Below, piece by piece: positions 27,027 through 33,542 of a DNA stretch of 64,000 nt. Where the stretch lies: positions 188,762 through 252,761 of the forward strand of contig JAGXGC010000004.1 of the NCBI GenBank assembly GCA_024636935.1, written 5' to 3'. The notes beneath the pieces were generated by a model. That model did no database searches and was not told the origin of the DNA. It saw only the letters and a list, made by a program, of their open reading frames with translations. Made by a program: the position numbers and the translations under genes. The stretch is from Sideroxydans sp. GTDB lineage: Bacteria; Pseudomonadota; Gammaproteobacteria; Burkholderiales; Gallionellaceae. How positions within the stretch are numbered: position 1 is the first letter of the stretch; each line of letters opens with the position of its first letter.

Positions 27027-27198
27027 CCTCTTCGGGCGTTTTTTGCGCGCGAAGCAGTTTCTTCCTGCCGCCAATCACCAGCCGGTGCAAAATTTTGAAA
27101 TTGTTTCACGGTGCCAACTCTGGTTGTTTTTTCCGTTATGCGTTAGTGACCATTAACCGTGAAACATGCATAAAACAAGGAAAGTTCGTTTTGGCGAA

Positions 27199-27225
27199 TT
27201 GCTCATAACGGATTTTATGTAAAAT
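27199..27225 (+). promoter_or_regulatory. candidate promoter of the XRE regulator
   Basis: The AT-rich stretch 27110-27333 before the XRE gene has TTGCTC, 15 bp, then TAAAAT preceded by TG (extended minus-10). CATAACGG here (27204-27211) is an inverted copy of CCGTTATG near 27134, a possible operator pair. Similar GCGAATTG words occur twice (near 27194 and 27280). The rest of the gap to the integrase is the repeat at 26896-27026. Confidence 0.35.
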
Positions 27226-27333
27226 AGAAATAAACAATTACGCAATGTTTTTGCAGTTTTTCTTGCGCTTTTGCGAATTGTTTTGAATAATGCAGCCTCG
27301 CGCGCACGCGAGGAAACCGAACAAGGGACGAAC

Positions 27334-27603
27334 ATGCAAGCGGACGAACTGAAAGAGTGTCTGAAAGAACTAGGCTGGAAGCAAAGCGACCTAGCCAGAC
27401 GGCTGGAAATCTCTGTGGGCACGGTGTCACGCTGGGCCAATGGCGAGCCAATCCCCTCATACGTCGCCCAGTATCTGGGCCTTGTGCGTGATGTTGGTCG
27501 GCTGCATCGTCAGTACGTTGTGCCACCAGAGAAACCGCGATCAGAAACGAGAGCTGAAGCAATGGCGCGAACCTTGACTGAGGTAGGCGCTAGGGAGGGT
27601 TGA
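27334..27603 (+). CDS. XRE-family helix-turn-helix regulator
   Basis: An 89-residue DNA-binding protein. The HTH is clear: ELGWKQSDLARRLEISVGTVSRWANGE, a Cro/CI-like fold at residues 8-40. The C-terminal part (YVVPPEKPRSETRAEAM) is basic and likely flexible. AAGGGA lies 7 bp before ATG 27334; an upstream TTG extension in frame lacks an SD. Beside the integrase and convergent with the DUF4224 gene (2 bp between stops), it is the most likely lysogeny-type repressor of the element. It probably acts on the AT-rich region just upstream, which holds inverted words. Confidence 0.88.
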   Translation: MQADELKECLKELGWKQSDLARRLEISVGTVSRWANGEPIPSYVAQYLGLVRDVGRLHRQYVVPPEKPRSETRAEAMARTLTEVGAREG

Positions 27604-27605
27604 TG

Positions 27606-27827
27606 CTACGTTTTTTTATCAAGGCGCAGCACGGCCGGTTGCCACGGAGGTGCGGGCTTCAGTGTTTCATGTGGCGCGCCCTGCACAGCCGTAACGGCAA
27701 CAACAGGTTTGCCACGCCCATTGATGAAAAACGGTATCCCCATTTTTCGCAATTGCGTTATCTGTTTCCCCTTAAAGGCGAAGCCGGTAAGTTCGCGCAG
27801 CTCACCTGAGGAAAGAAAAAGGGACAT
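27606..27827 (-). CDS. DUF4224 family small protein
   Basis: A 73-residue protein typical of prophages and islands: FLSSGELRELTGF, then KGKQITQLRKMGIPFFINGRGKPVV, the DUF4224 pattern. The domain looks like a degenerate winged or HTH fold and is found next to integrases; its role is not known, though an excision-factor or regulatory role is often assumed. It is the only minus-strand gene of the element. No clear SD before ATG 27827. It is divergent from radC by 166 bp, in which I see no clear promoter. Confidence 0.75.
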   Translation of the reverse strand: MSLFLSSGELRELTGFAFKGKQITQLRKMGIPFFINGRGKPVVAVTAVQGAPHETLKPAPPWQPAVLRLDKKT

Positions 27828-27993
27828 GGATATGTAATTGGATTTTGTTCGCTTGGTTTGCTCGACTCTCGGGCCGCCTAGCTACGAAGTAAACGCCACC
27901 TGACGCGAAAAGATCAGGGAATGCGGGGACGGGCGGTGTTACGAGCACTACCCCTCCCCTAACCACAACGCAACCTTAGCGGAGGTAAGCATC

Positions 27994-28470
27994 ATGGCTG
28001 CTTTGAATTCTAACATCACCACCCAACAAGCCCGCGAGGACCGGGCGATCTATCGAGCAATGGGCTTGCTGGAAAAACGCTTGCGCAAACCGGGCGAGGC
28101 TTTCAATGCACCGAGATCCACGCGGGATTTTTTGACACTTAATCTGGCCGGGTATGACCATGAAGTATTCTCTGCCCTGTGGCTGGACGCACAGAACCGC
28201 CTGATTGAGGCGGAGCACCTGTTCGCGGGCACACTTACGCAAACTAGTGTGTACCCGCGGGAAGTGCTAAAGCGCGCCCTGCATCACAATGCCGCCGCCG
28301 TGATCTTCGCGCACAACCACCCGAGCGGATGTGTAGAGCCTAGTACATCAGATAAGCTGCTTACCAACGCGCTCAAGCAAGCGCTAGGGCTGGTTGATGT
28401 GCGCGTGTTGGATCATTTTATTATTGCGGGAAGAGACACACTTTCATTTGCAGAAAAAGGTTTGCTGTAA
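27994..28470 (+). CDS. RadC-like JAB-domain protein (short form)
   Basis: A 158-residue protein with the JAB/MPN metalloprotease-like fold of the RadC family: [20 protein letters not shown], then the metal motif HNHPSG with a later aspartate (DHFIIAG). The N-terminal helix-hairpin-helix domain of chromosomal RadC is absent, as in most RadC proteins carried by mobile elements. RadC has no proven repair role; in mobile elements it is linked to anti-restriction or recombination. GGAGG lies 9 bp before the ATG. The zinc ligands appear intact. Confidence 0.9.
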   Translation: MAALNSNITTQQAREDRAIYRAMGLLEKRLRKPGEAFNAPRSTRDFLTLNLAGYDHEVFSALWLDAQNRLIEAEHLFAGTLTQTSVYPREVLKRALHHNAAAVIFAHNHPSGCVEPSTSDKLLTNALKQALGLVDVRVLDHFIIAGRDTLSFAEKGLL

Positions 28471-28481
28471 TAATCGAGTTT

Positions 28482-28535
28482 GCCACCCCTAGCCCGACGG
28501 GGCGAAAGGCGGACACCTTCACCGCTTGGGGTGGC
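28482..28535 (+). other. structured leader between radC and the 254-aa gene
   Basis: GCCACCCC (28482-28489) can pair with GGGGTGGC (28528-28535), enclosing smaller CG-rich stems; next to it ACCCTT/AAGGGT (around 28538-28549) can form a second hairpin close to the next SD (AAGAGG). It is not followed by a T-run, so it is more likely a translational control or processing structure than a terminator. Confidence 0.5.
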
Positions 28536-28569
28536 GACCCTTGAAGGGTGCACTTTGAAGAGGTGCGCA

Positions 28570-29334
28570 ATGACAGACATAGAGGCAAAGCGCGTCCGAC
28601 TCGCACAGATTCGGGATCAGATAGCCCAATATGAAAACTGGTTTCATCCCGAGCCAGATGAGGTTGAGCATTTGATTTATCTTGCAGGCGAATGGGCGGC
28701 AATCGGAGAATCGGAAGTAAGCCAAGCTGAACTTACCAAGCATTGGCGCGATTCTGTATTCCCTTCATTGGTTAGGTTCTGCAAGGATGAACTTGGCAGA
28801 CTGTCGGAATATTGCGAACGTCGCCAAGCTAACCATCTGCCGACCTTATCCAGCAACTTAATCTGGATCATTAAGCAATTGTGCCGCACCGATTCGATTG
28901 AAGAGGTCGAGGAATATTGCAAAGCCATCAATCACGTATACGTTGCTGACATACTCGCGCGCATCTTGCGTACAAGCTACTGTGCCATGCGTGCCCCAAG
29001 CTACCTTACCGATGCGGTCTTGCAGCAGCTTCGAGGTGACATACTTGAAATAATGGCACGCACCTATGCCGACATCATCGAAGTAATGCGCGAGTCCGCA
29101 AAGAGCAGGATACAGATAGGTCTCGCCCAGGTTGATAACACAAAAAAAGCCATGAACGCAGTTCGCAAACTCAGCGATGAGGACGAAGTGGAAATGAAGG
29201 CCAAGGGCTTGGCATTGCGTGAAAAACATCCAACCTGGAGCAACCAAGCAATCGCAACAGAATTGCACAAGGAGTATTCGTCACTTTCAGTTAGCAGCAT
29301 TCGTCAACGCAAATGGCTAAAAGGTAATAACTGA
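28570..29334 (+). CDS. unknown island protein with C-terminal HTH-like segment
   Basis: A 254-residue soluble protein of no family I recognise. It is rich in alpha helix, with a coil-like start (IEAKRVRLAQIRDQIAQYENW), a cysteine-containing middle (SYCAMRAPSYLTDAVLQQL) and a C-terminal part, LREKHPTWSNQAIATELHKE followed by VSSIRQRKWLKG. That part reads like a helix-turn-helix of the kind used in phage and transposon regulators. ATG 28570 has AGAGG upstream; the longer frame start (TTG 28480) crosses the structured leader and is unlikely. Sitting between radC and alpA, the place where P4-like elements carry variable cargo, it may be an accessory or defence gene; that is inference. Confidence 0.6.
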   Translation: MTDIEAKRVRLAQIRDQIAQYENWFHPEPDEVEHLIYLAGEWAAIGESEVSQAELTKHWRDSVFPSLVRFCKDELGRLSEYCERRQANHLPTLSSNLIWIIKQLCRTDSIEEVEEYCKAINHVYVADILARILRTSYCAMRAPSYLTDAVLQQLRGDILEIMARTYADIIEVMRESAKSRIQIGLAQVDNTKKAMNAVRKLSDEDEVEMKAKGLALREKHPTWSNQAIATELHKEYSSLSVSSIRQRKWLKGNN

Positions 29335-29428
29335 CAAAGCCATAGGTTTTGTCAGGCCCATGCAAATAGATTTCGCATCGCACTGCGCCCGATTGGACGC
29401 AGGCAACACCTAACAAAGGAGTTATGCG

Positions 29429-29635
29429 ATGTCTAGTCAGCTACCAACAACCGGCTTTGTCCGGCTTCCTCAAGTTCTCTCTCACATCCCTGTCGGTCGC
29501 TCCACCTGGTGGGCCGGGGTTAAGTCTGGCAAATACCCCGCCCCCATCAAGCTTGGCGAGAACATCACCGCATGGAAGGCCGAGGATATTCACAAGCTGA
29601 TTGCCGACCTTGCAGCGAAAGGCGGTGAAGCATGA
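29429..29635 (+). CDS. AlpA-family transcriptional regulator
   Basis: A 68-residue MerR-like winged HTH protein of the AlpA group: FVRLPQVLSHIPVGRSTWW, then GVKSGKYPAPIKLGENITAW and the tail EDIHKLIADL. AlpA proteins in P4-like elements switch on integrase or excision genes. AAGGAG lies 6 bp before the ATG. Its stop overlaps the next ATG (ATGA), so the small protein and probably the primase-helicase are made from the same mRNA. The 94-bp gap upstream begins after the 254-aa gene and is a likely promoter place. Confidence 0.9.
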   Translation: MSSQLPTTGFVRLPQVLSHIPVGRSTWWAGVKSGKYPAPIKLGENITAWKAEDIHKLIADLAAKGGEA

Positions 29636-30003
29636 GCGCCGAATACAACGCACACGAATCGGCGATTGCGTTGCTACTGGATGCGATCGAATCAGTTCGA
29701 GCAAATCGGGAGGTCGAAAATATTGGGACAGCTAATGCAATCTTGGCGGCCGCTCATGCCATTGTTGCCAAGCTGGACGCGATAGAGACGACGCACCTTG
29801 AGGCGATGCGCGATCAGCTAGAAAGCCTCGATTGTCTTGGTGCGCGATTCGATGTCAACGCCCCCGCACTGGTCCCGACTTCCCACGAAAGCGAGGTGAT
29901 GTATCGCGCCCTTGAAGAGGATTACCTGCTTAACCACAAGGCCGCGAACATTGACGAAATGGACGCGGCCTTGCGCCGATTCAAACAGCTTTCGGGCTGC
30001 TGA
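29632..30003 (+). CDS. unknown small protein between alpA and primase-helicase
   Basis: A 123-residue soluble, mainly helical, acidic protein (SAIALLLDAIESVRANREV, AHAIVAKLDAIETTHLEAM, KAANIDEMDAALRRFKQL). I recognise no family. It is translationally coupled at both ends: its ATG overlaps the alpA stop and the primase-helicase ATG follows its stop after 2 bp. Such tight packing with a replication protein suggests a helper, loader or copy-control function, which is inference only. No membrane or signal segments, no cysteine motif. Confidence 0.65.
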   Translation: MSAEYNAHESAIALLLDAIESVRANREVENIGTANAILAAAHAIVAKLDAIETTHLEAMRDQLESLDCLGARFDVNAPALVPTSHESEVMYRALEEDYLLNHKAANIDEMDAALRRFKQLSGC

Positions 30004-30005
30004 AC

Positions 30006-32888
30006 ATGAGCGCCGCCCATATCAAGCAAGTGGCCGCCGCTGCCTTGTCGCGTTTCGATGACGTGATGTTGTGGCTGGGCCTATCCAGCGGAAAGAATCA
30101 GGGCCGCGAATATCTGCCGCTGAACCCGAAGCGCGGCGACCACAAGCCGGGCAGCTTCGCAATCAACCGCGACACCGGCAAATGGATGGACGGTGCGACC
30201 GGCGACAAGGGCGGCGATTTGGTGGCGCTGGCCGCGTGGGTGTGGAACACGAAGCAAGGCGAGGCCGCCGCACAACTCGGGGATAATCTAGGCATCCCTG
30301 CCCCACCGCAAAAACAGCACACCACAGCCCCAAAAGGTTCGGACAATACGAAGGCATCGCCAGCCCAGAAAAACACGCCCAGCGCCCCGCCTGACAAACC
30401 AGAAAAGCTATGCGTAATGCCCGTGCCAGACGATGCGCCACCCCCGCCCAAAGCACACGCACGACACGGCAAACCATCCGGCATGTGGGCCTATCGTGCG
30501 CCGGATGGCACGGTGATGTTCTATCACTGCCGCTTTGATCTGAAGCAGGAAAGCGAGCGCAAGCAATTCTCCCCGCTCACGCTGTGGCGCAATGCGTCCG
30601 GCAAATTGTCCTGGGAATGGAAAGCACCACCCGAGCCACGCCCATTGCTGGGCCTTGATGATCTTGCCAATAGACCGGATGCGGCTGTGTTCATAGTCGA
30701 GGGCGAAAAGGCCCGCGATGCTGCAGCGCAACTGCTGCCGGATTGCGTGGTGATGACTTGGCAAGGTGGCGCGCAAGCTGTAGGAAAAGCGGACTGGAAA
30801 CCGCTGGCCGGGCGTGTGGTGCACCTGTGGCCTGATAACGACGAACCCGGCGAGCAGGCCATGCGCAAGGCGGCGGATATTCTGCACGGCGTGGGCGCTG
30901 CGTCGGTGCGCATGGTCAACTTGGGCACGCTGGAACAGCAGCCCTGTGCAGACGTTTGCACCCCGCTGGATAAAGGCGACGATGCCGCCGACCTGGTAAA
31001 GCGCGGCTGGACAAGCGAACACCTTGCGGCAGCGATGGCCGCTCCGGACTTCTTACAGGTGTGCGAATCGGCTCAGATTGCGCCCGCTGCCTCGGGTGCA
31101 AACACACCAGCTCAAGCGGAAGAAACAGCGGACAGGCTGCCGCACTTCCACTGCAACGAGCAGGGCGTGTGGTACTTCGGCAGGAACGAGCACGGTAACG
31201 ACATGCCGCCGCTGTGGGTGTGTTCCAAGTTGGAGATTACCGCCACTACCCGCGATGCGAAGAACGAAAGCTGGGGTCGGTTGCTTGAGTTTGACGATCT
31301 GGACGGAACGCATCACGCATGGGCTATGCCGATGGAATTGCTTTCCGGAGATGGCAACGAATACCGCCGCACGCTGCTTTCGATGGGCTTGCAGATTGCC
31401 GCCTCCACCAAGGCACGCAACCTGCTGACGCAATACATCCAGACGGCGAAGATGGACAAGCGCGCCCGCTGTGTCGAGCGTACCGGCTGGCATGGCCGCG
31501 TGTTCGTAATGCCCGACCGCACCATCGGAGAGGATGAGGAGCGCATCCTGTTCCAGTCCGCCACGATCAAGCCCGGCACGTTCCAGCGAAAGGGCAAGCC
31601 AACAACCTGGCAAACGAACGTGGCCGCGTTGTGCGTGGGCAACTCTCGTTTGCTGTTCGCCGTGTCAACATCCTTCGCCGCCCCGCTGCTGCACCTCACC
31701 GGCATGGAATCGGGCGGCGTGCACCTGCGCGGCGATTCGAGCACCGGCAAAACCACAGCACTGCGCGCCGCCGCTTCGGTGTGGGGATCACCCGCCTACA
31801 TGCAGCGATGGCGCGCTACCGATAACGGGCTTGAGGCGCTGGCTTCGCTGCATTCTGACTGCCTGCTGGTGCTGGACGAACTCAGCCAAGTGGATCCCAA
31901 AGCAGCAGGCGAAGCGGCCTACATGCTGGGCAACGGCAGCGGCAAGGCGCGGGCGAATCGGGACGGCGCGTTGCGCGATCCGGCGAGCTGGCGCGTGCTG
32001 TTTCTTTCCAGCGGCGAGGCTGGGCTGGCCGAACACATGGCCGAGGCGAAGAAGAAACCCAAGGCCGGGCAGGAAGTGCGCCTGCTGGATATTCCCGCCG
32101 ATGCGGGCGCGGGCTTTGGCATGTTCGAGAATCTGCACAGCTACGCGAACGGCGCGACCTTCTCGAAGGCAATCACCGAGGCCACCGACAAGTATTACGG
32201 CACGGCCTCCCTTCCCTACCTTGAGAAACTAATCGAGCACGCAGACAAACTTCCCGACTGGATCAAGAAAGCCCAGCGGGATTTTGCGCATGCTCACGTT
32301 GAAGAGAAGGCAGGCGGACAGGTGCATCGCGCCGCCCAGCGCTTCGCATTGATCGGCGCAGCGGGCGAGCTGGCCGGCAAGTGGCAGATTACCGGCTGGC
32401 AACCTGGCGATGCGATGGCCGCCGCTGCAAGCTGCTTTAATGCATGGCTTGCGCAGCGTGGTGGCGCAGTCAATCTGGAAGAGTTGAACATGCTGGCACA
32501 GGTGCGCCGTTTCTTCGAGGCGCACGGCGAGGCGCGCTTTACCGATTGGGATAGGCCCGCGAGCGATACAGGCTCACACCCGCCGCGCACGATTCAGCGT
32601 GCTGGGTATCGCAAACATGCCCCTGCCTATGATGACGAAGGCAAGGCGATCTATCAGGAAGGCGGCGACCGCGCCACGCATACCGAGTATTACGTGTTCC
32701 CTGAGACCTTCAAGCAGGAGGTGTGCGGCGGATTCGATTATCGGACTGTGTGCCGCCTGCTGGTGCGGCATGGCGTGTTGATGCCTGACGGTAAGGGATT
32801 CACCCGCAAGGAACGGTTGCCGGGCGGTGAAGGGACGGCGCATGTGTTCCGCATCACTCACAAGGTGATGGAGGGCGGAGGAAATTAG
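30006..32888 (+). CDS. primase-helicase-like replication protein (TOPRIM + DUF927)
   Basis: A 960-residue protein. Residues 1-100 resemble the small N-terminal domain of phage primases (KPGSFAINRDTGKWMDG, GDLVALAAWVW) but lack zinc cysteines. A proline/lysine linker follows, then a TOPRIM-like segment (VFIVEGEKARDAA, near residue 232) with DNDEPGEQAM. The C-terminal half is a DUF927 helicase: Walker A GDSSTGKTT near 576, Walker B LLVLDELSQVDP near 623 and FLSSGE. This replaces the P4 alpha protein as replication initiator, primase and helicase. The next repeat block (32963) begins 75 bp after its stop, so the repeat could be its origin. It is the last gene of the element. Confidence 0.88.
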   Translation: MSAAHIKQVAAAALSRFDDVMLWLGLSSGKNQGREYLPLNPKRGDHKPGSFAINRDTGKWMDGATGDKGGDLVALAAWVWNTKQGEAAAQLGDNLGIPAPPQKQHTTAPKGSDNTKASPAQKNTPSAPPDKPEKLCVMPVPDDAPPPPKAHARHGKPSGMWAYRAPDGTVMFYHCRFDLKQESERKQFSPLTLWRNASGKLSWEWKAPPEPRPLLGLDDLANRPDAAVFIVEGEKARDAAAQLLPDCVVMTWQGGAQAVGKADWKPLAGRVVHLWPDNDEPGEQAMRKAADILHGVGAASVRMVNLGTLEQQPCADVCTPLDKGDDAADLVKRGWTSEHLAAAMAAPDFLQVCESAQIAPAASGANTPAQAEETADRLPHFHCNEQGVWYFGRNEHGNDMPPLWVCSKLEITATTRDAKNESWGRLLEFDDLDGTHHAWAMPMELLSGDGNEYRRTLLSMGLQIAASTKARNLLTQYIQTAKMDKRARCVERTGWHGRVFVMPDRTIGEDEERILFQSATIKPGTFQRKGKPTTWQTNVAALCVGNSRLLFAVSTSFAAPLLHLTGMESGGVHLRGDSSTGKTTALRAAASVWGSPAYMQRWRATDNGLEALASLHSDCLLVLDELSQVDPKAAGEAAYMLGNGSGKARANRDGALRDPASWRVLFLSSGEAGLAEHMAEAKKKPKAGQEVRLLDIPADAGAGFGMFENLHSYANGATFSKAITEATDKYYGTASLPYLEKLIEHADKLPDWIKKAQRDFAHAHVEEKAGGQVHRAAQRFALIGAAGELAGKWQITGWQPGDAMAAAASCFNAWLAQRGGAVNLEELNMLAQVRRFFEAHGEARFTDWDRPASDTGSHPPRTIQRAGYRKHAPAYDDEGKAIYQEGGDRATHTEYYVFPETFKQEVCGGFDYRTVCRLLVRHGVLMPDGKGFTRKERLPGGEGTAHVFRITHKVMEGGGN

Positions 32889-32962
32889 CGAAGCGCCCAG
32901 CGTCGCGCGCGGTGGGTTGGCGGCAGTGATTTTATTCGCGCGCCGAAAATTGCCCGGAAGAT

Positions 32963-33102
32963 TGGACGCGGATGGATGCGGCTGGCTGCTTTGTCCCGAC
33001 TGTCCCGACTTCTCCCGAAAAAGTCGGGACAGCTCAAACCCAATAACGGCGGGCTGTCCCGACTGTCCCGAGTTGTCCCGACTGTTTTTAATATGAACCG
33101 AG
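32963..33102 (-). repeat. right copy of the inverted repeat with TGTCCCGAC units
   Basis: Reverse complement of 26896-27026 with three base changes and one additional 9-bp unit. On the plus strand it shows TGTCCCGAC as a tandem pair, one inverted copy, then three more (one of them reading TGTCCCGAG). It begins 75 bp after the primase-helicase stop. The 33103-33542 stretch beyond it holds no gene: it has a hairpin, a G-rich tract, the right arm sites and attR. Confidence 0.9.
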
Positions 33103-33217
33103 TGCGAAATGGTAGTGCGAGAGCTGACGAATCGCCGCGATCTCGCATCACTTGGGCCGCCTGCTGCGGGATCGAATCGGGAGTCGCTGGCACCCACATA
33201 GGGAGGGGGGATTAAAA

Positions 33218-33241
33218 GTCTAGAGCTTCATGTCTCTAGAC
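33218..33241. other. 8-bp hairpin GTCTAGAG/CTCTAGAC
   Basis: GTCTAGAG (33218-33225) and CTCTAGAC (33234-33241) flank an 8-base loop, in the gene-free end of the island. Not followed by a T-run. It could be a protein-binding site or a resolution site; no function can be read from it. Confidence 0.5.
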
Positions 33242-33268
33242 CGACGCTACAGTCACATTTTTACGTGC

Positions 33269-33306
33269 GGGAGTTTTGGGGGAGGGGGTGGGGTGTCTTG
33301 GGTGGG
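33269..33306 (+). other. G-rich tract, G-quadruplex candidate
   Basis: Six runs of three to five guanines within 38 bases on the plus strand, including GGGGGAGGGGGTGGGG. The short one-base loops would allow a stable four-stranded fold in single-stranded DNA or RNA. It lies between the inverted repeat and attR. Confidence 0.6.
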
Positions 33307-33433
33307 TAGCCTGATGACCGCCATGTTTGAGGAAGTCGAGCGTCAACAGCGCGGCCACCACAGGGCGCAGTTATTGATGTGTGCCTTTTGAGGTTATGAT
33401 GGCGGCAAGGCTGGGAGCTTGACCGGTGCGCTT

Positions 33434-33457
33434 TGTTGGTAAATCTGTTGGTAAAAA
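33434..33457. repeat. right arm-type integrase sites (paired TGTTGGTAAA)
   Basis: Two exact TGTTGGTAAA decamers at 33434-33443 and 33446-33455, start to start 12 bp apart, in the same phase and direction as the left-arm pair at 25589-25610. They lie about 60-80 bp inside attR. Confidence 0.7.
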
Positions 33458-33515
33458 CCAAAAGCGAACAACTAAAAACCCCGCACCTATTGCCTTGCAG
33501 GCTGCTGTTCATAGT

Positions 33516-33531
33516 CTGTCGAGGACCAAAC
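33516..33531 (+). other. candidate attR (partial tRNA-Arg 3' end copy)
   Basis: CTGTCGAGGAC followed by CAAACA, equal to the tRNA 3' end except for two missing bases after the 11-bp exact match. Eleven to seventeen bases is short but is the expected element for this integrase class. It sits 12 bp before the start of the next chromosomal gene. Confidence 0.6.
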
Positions 33532-33542
33532 AGGTACTGAGC

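Larger units (their letters stand above)
25461..33531. mobile_element. P4-like integrative element in tRNA-Arg(CCT)
   Basis: An 8-kb island starts at the 3' end of the tRNA and ends at a partial copy of that end. It carries, in order, integrase, XRE regulator, DUF4224 (opposite strand), RadC, an unknown protein, AlpA regulator, an unknown small protein and a primase-helicase. This is the layout of satellite-phage-type elements such as P4. No capsid, terminase, portal or conjugation genes are seen, so it would need a helper to move, or only moves by excision. Framing features are paired TGTTGGTAAA decamers and a large inverted repeat. Confidence 0.85.

Noticed and set aside
26896..33102. Inverted repeats read as ends of an insertion sequence or composite transposon
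   Set aside because: No transposase lies inside or beside them, no target-site duplication is visible, and the interior is a P4-like module with its own integrase outside the repeats.
25461..33531. CRISPR array in the island or elsewhere
   Set aside because: The TGTCCCGAC and TGTTGGTAAA repeats are short, unevenly arranged and lack spacers of regular length; no cas gene is seen in the window.
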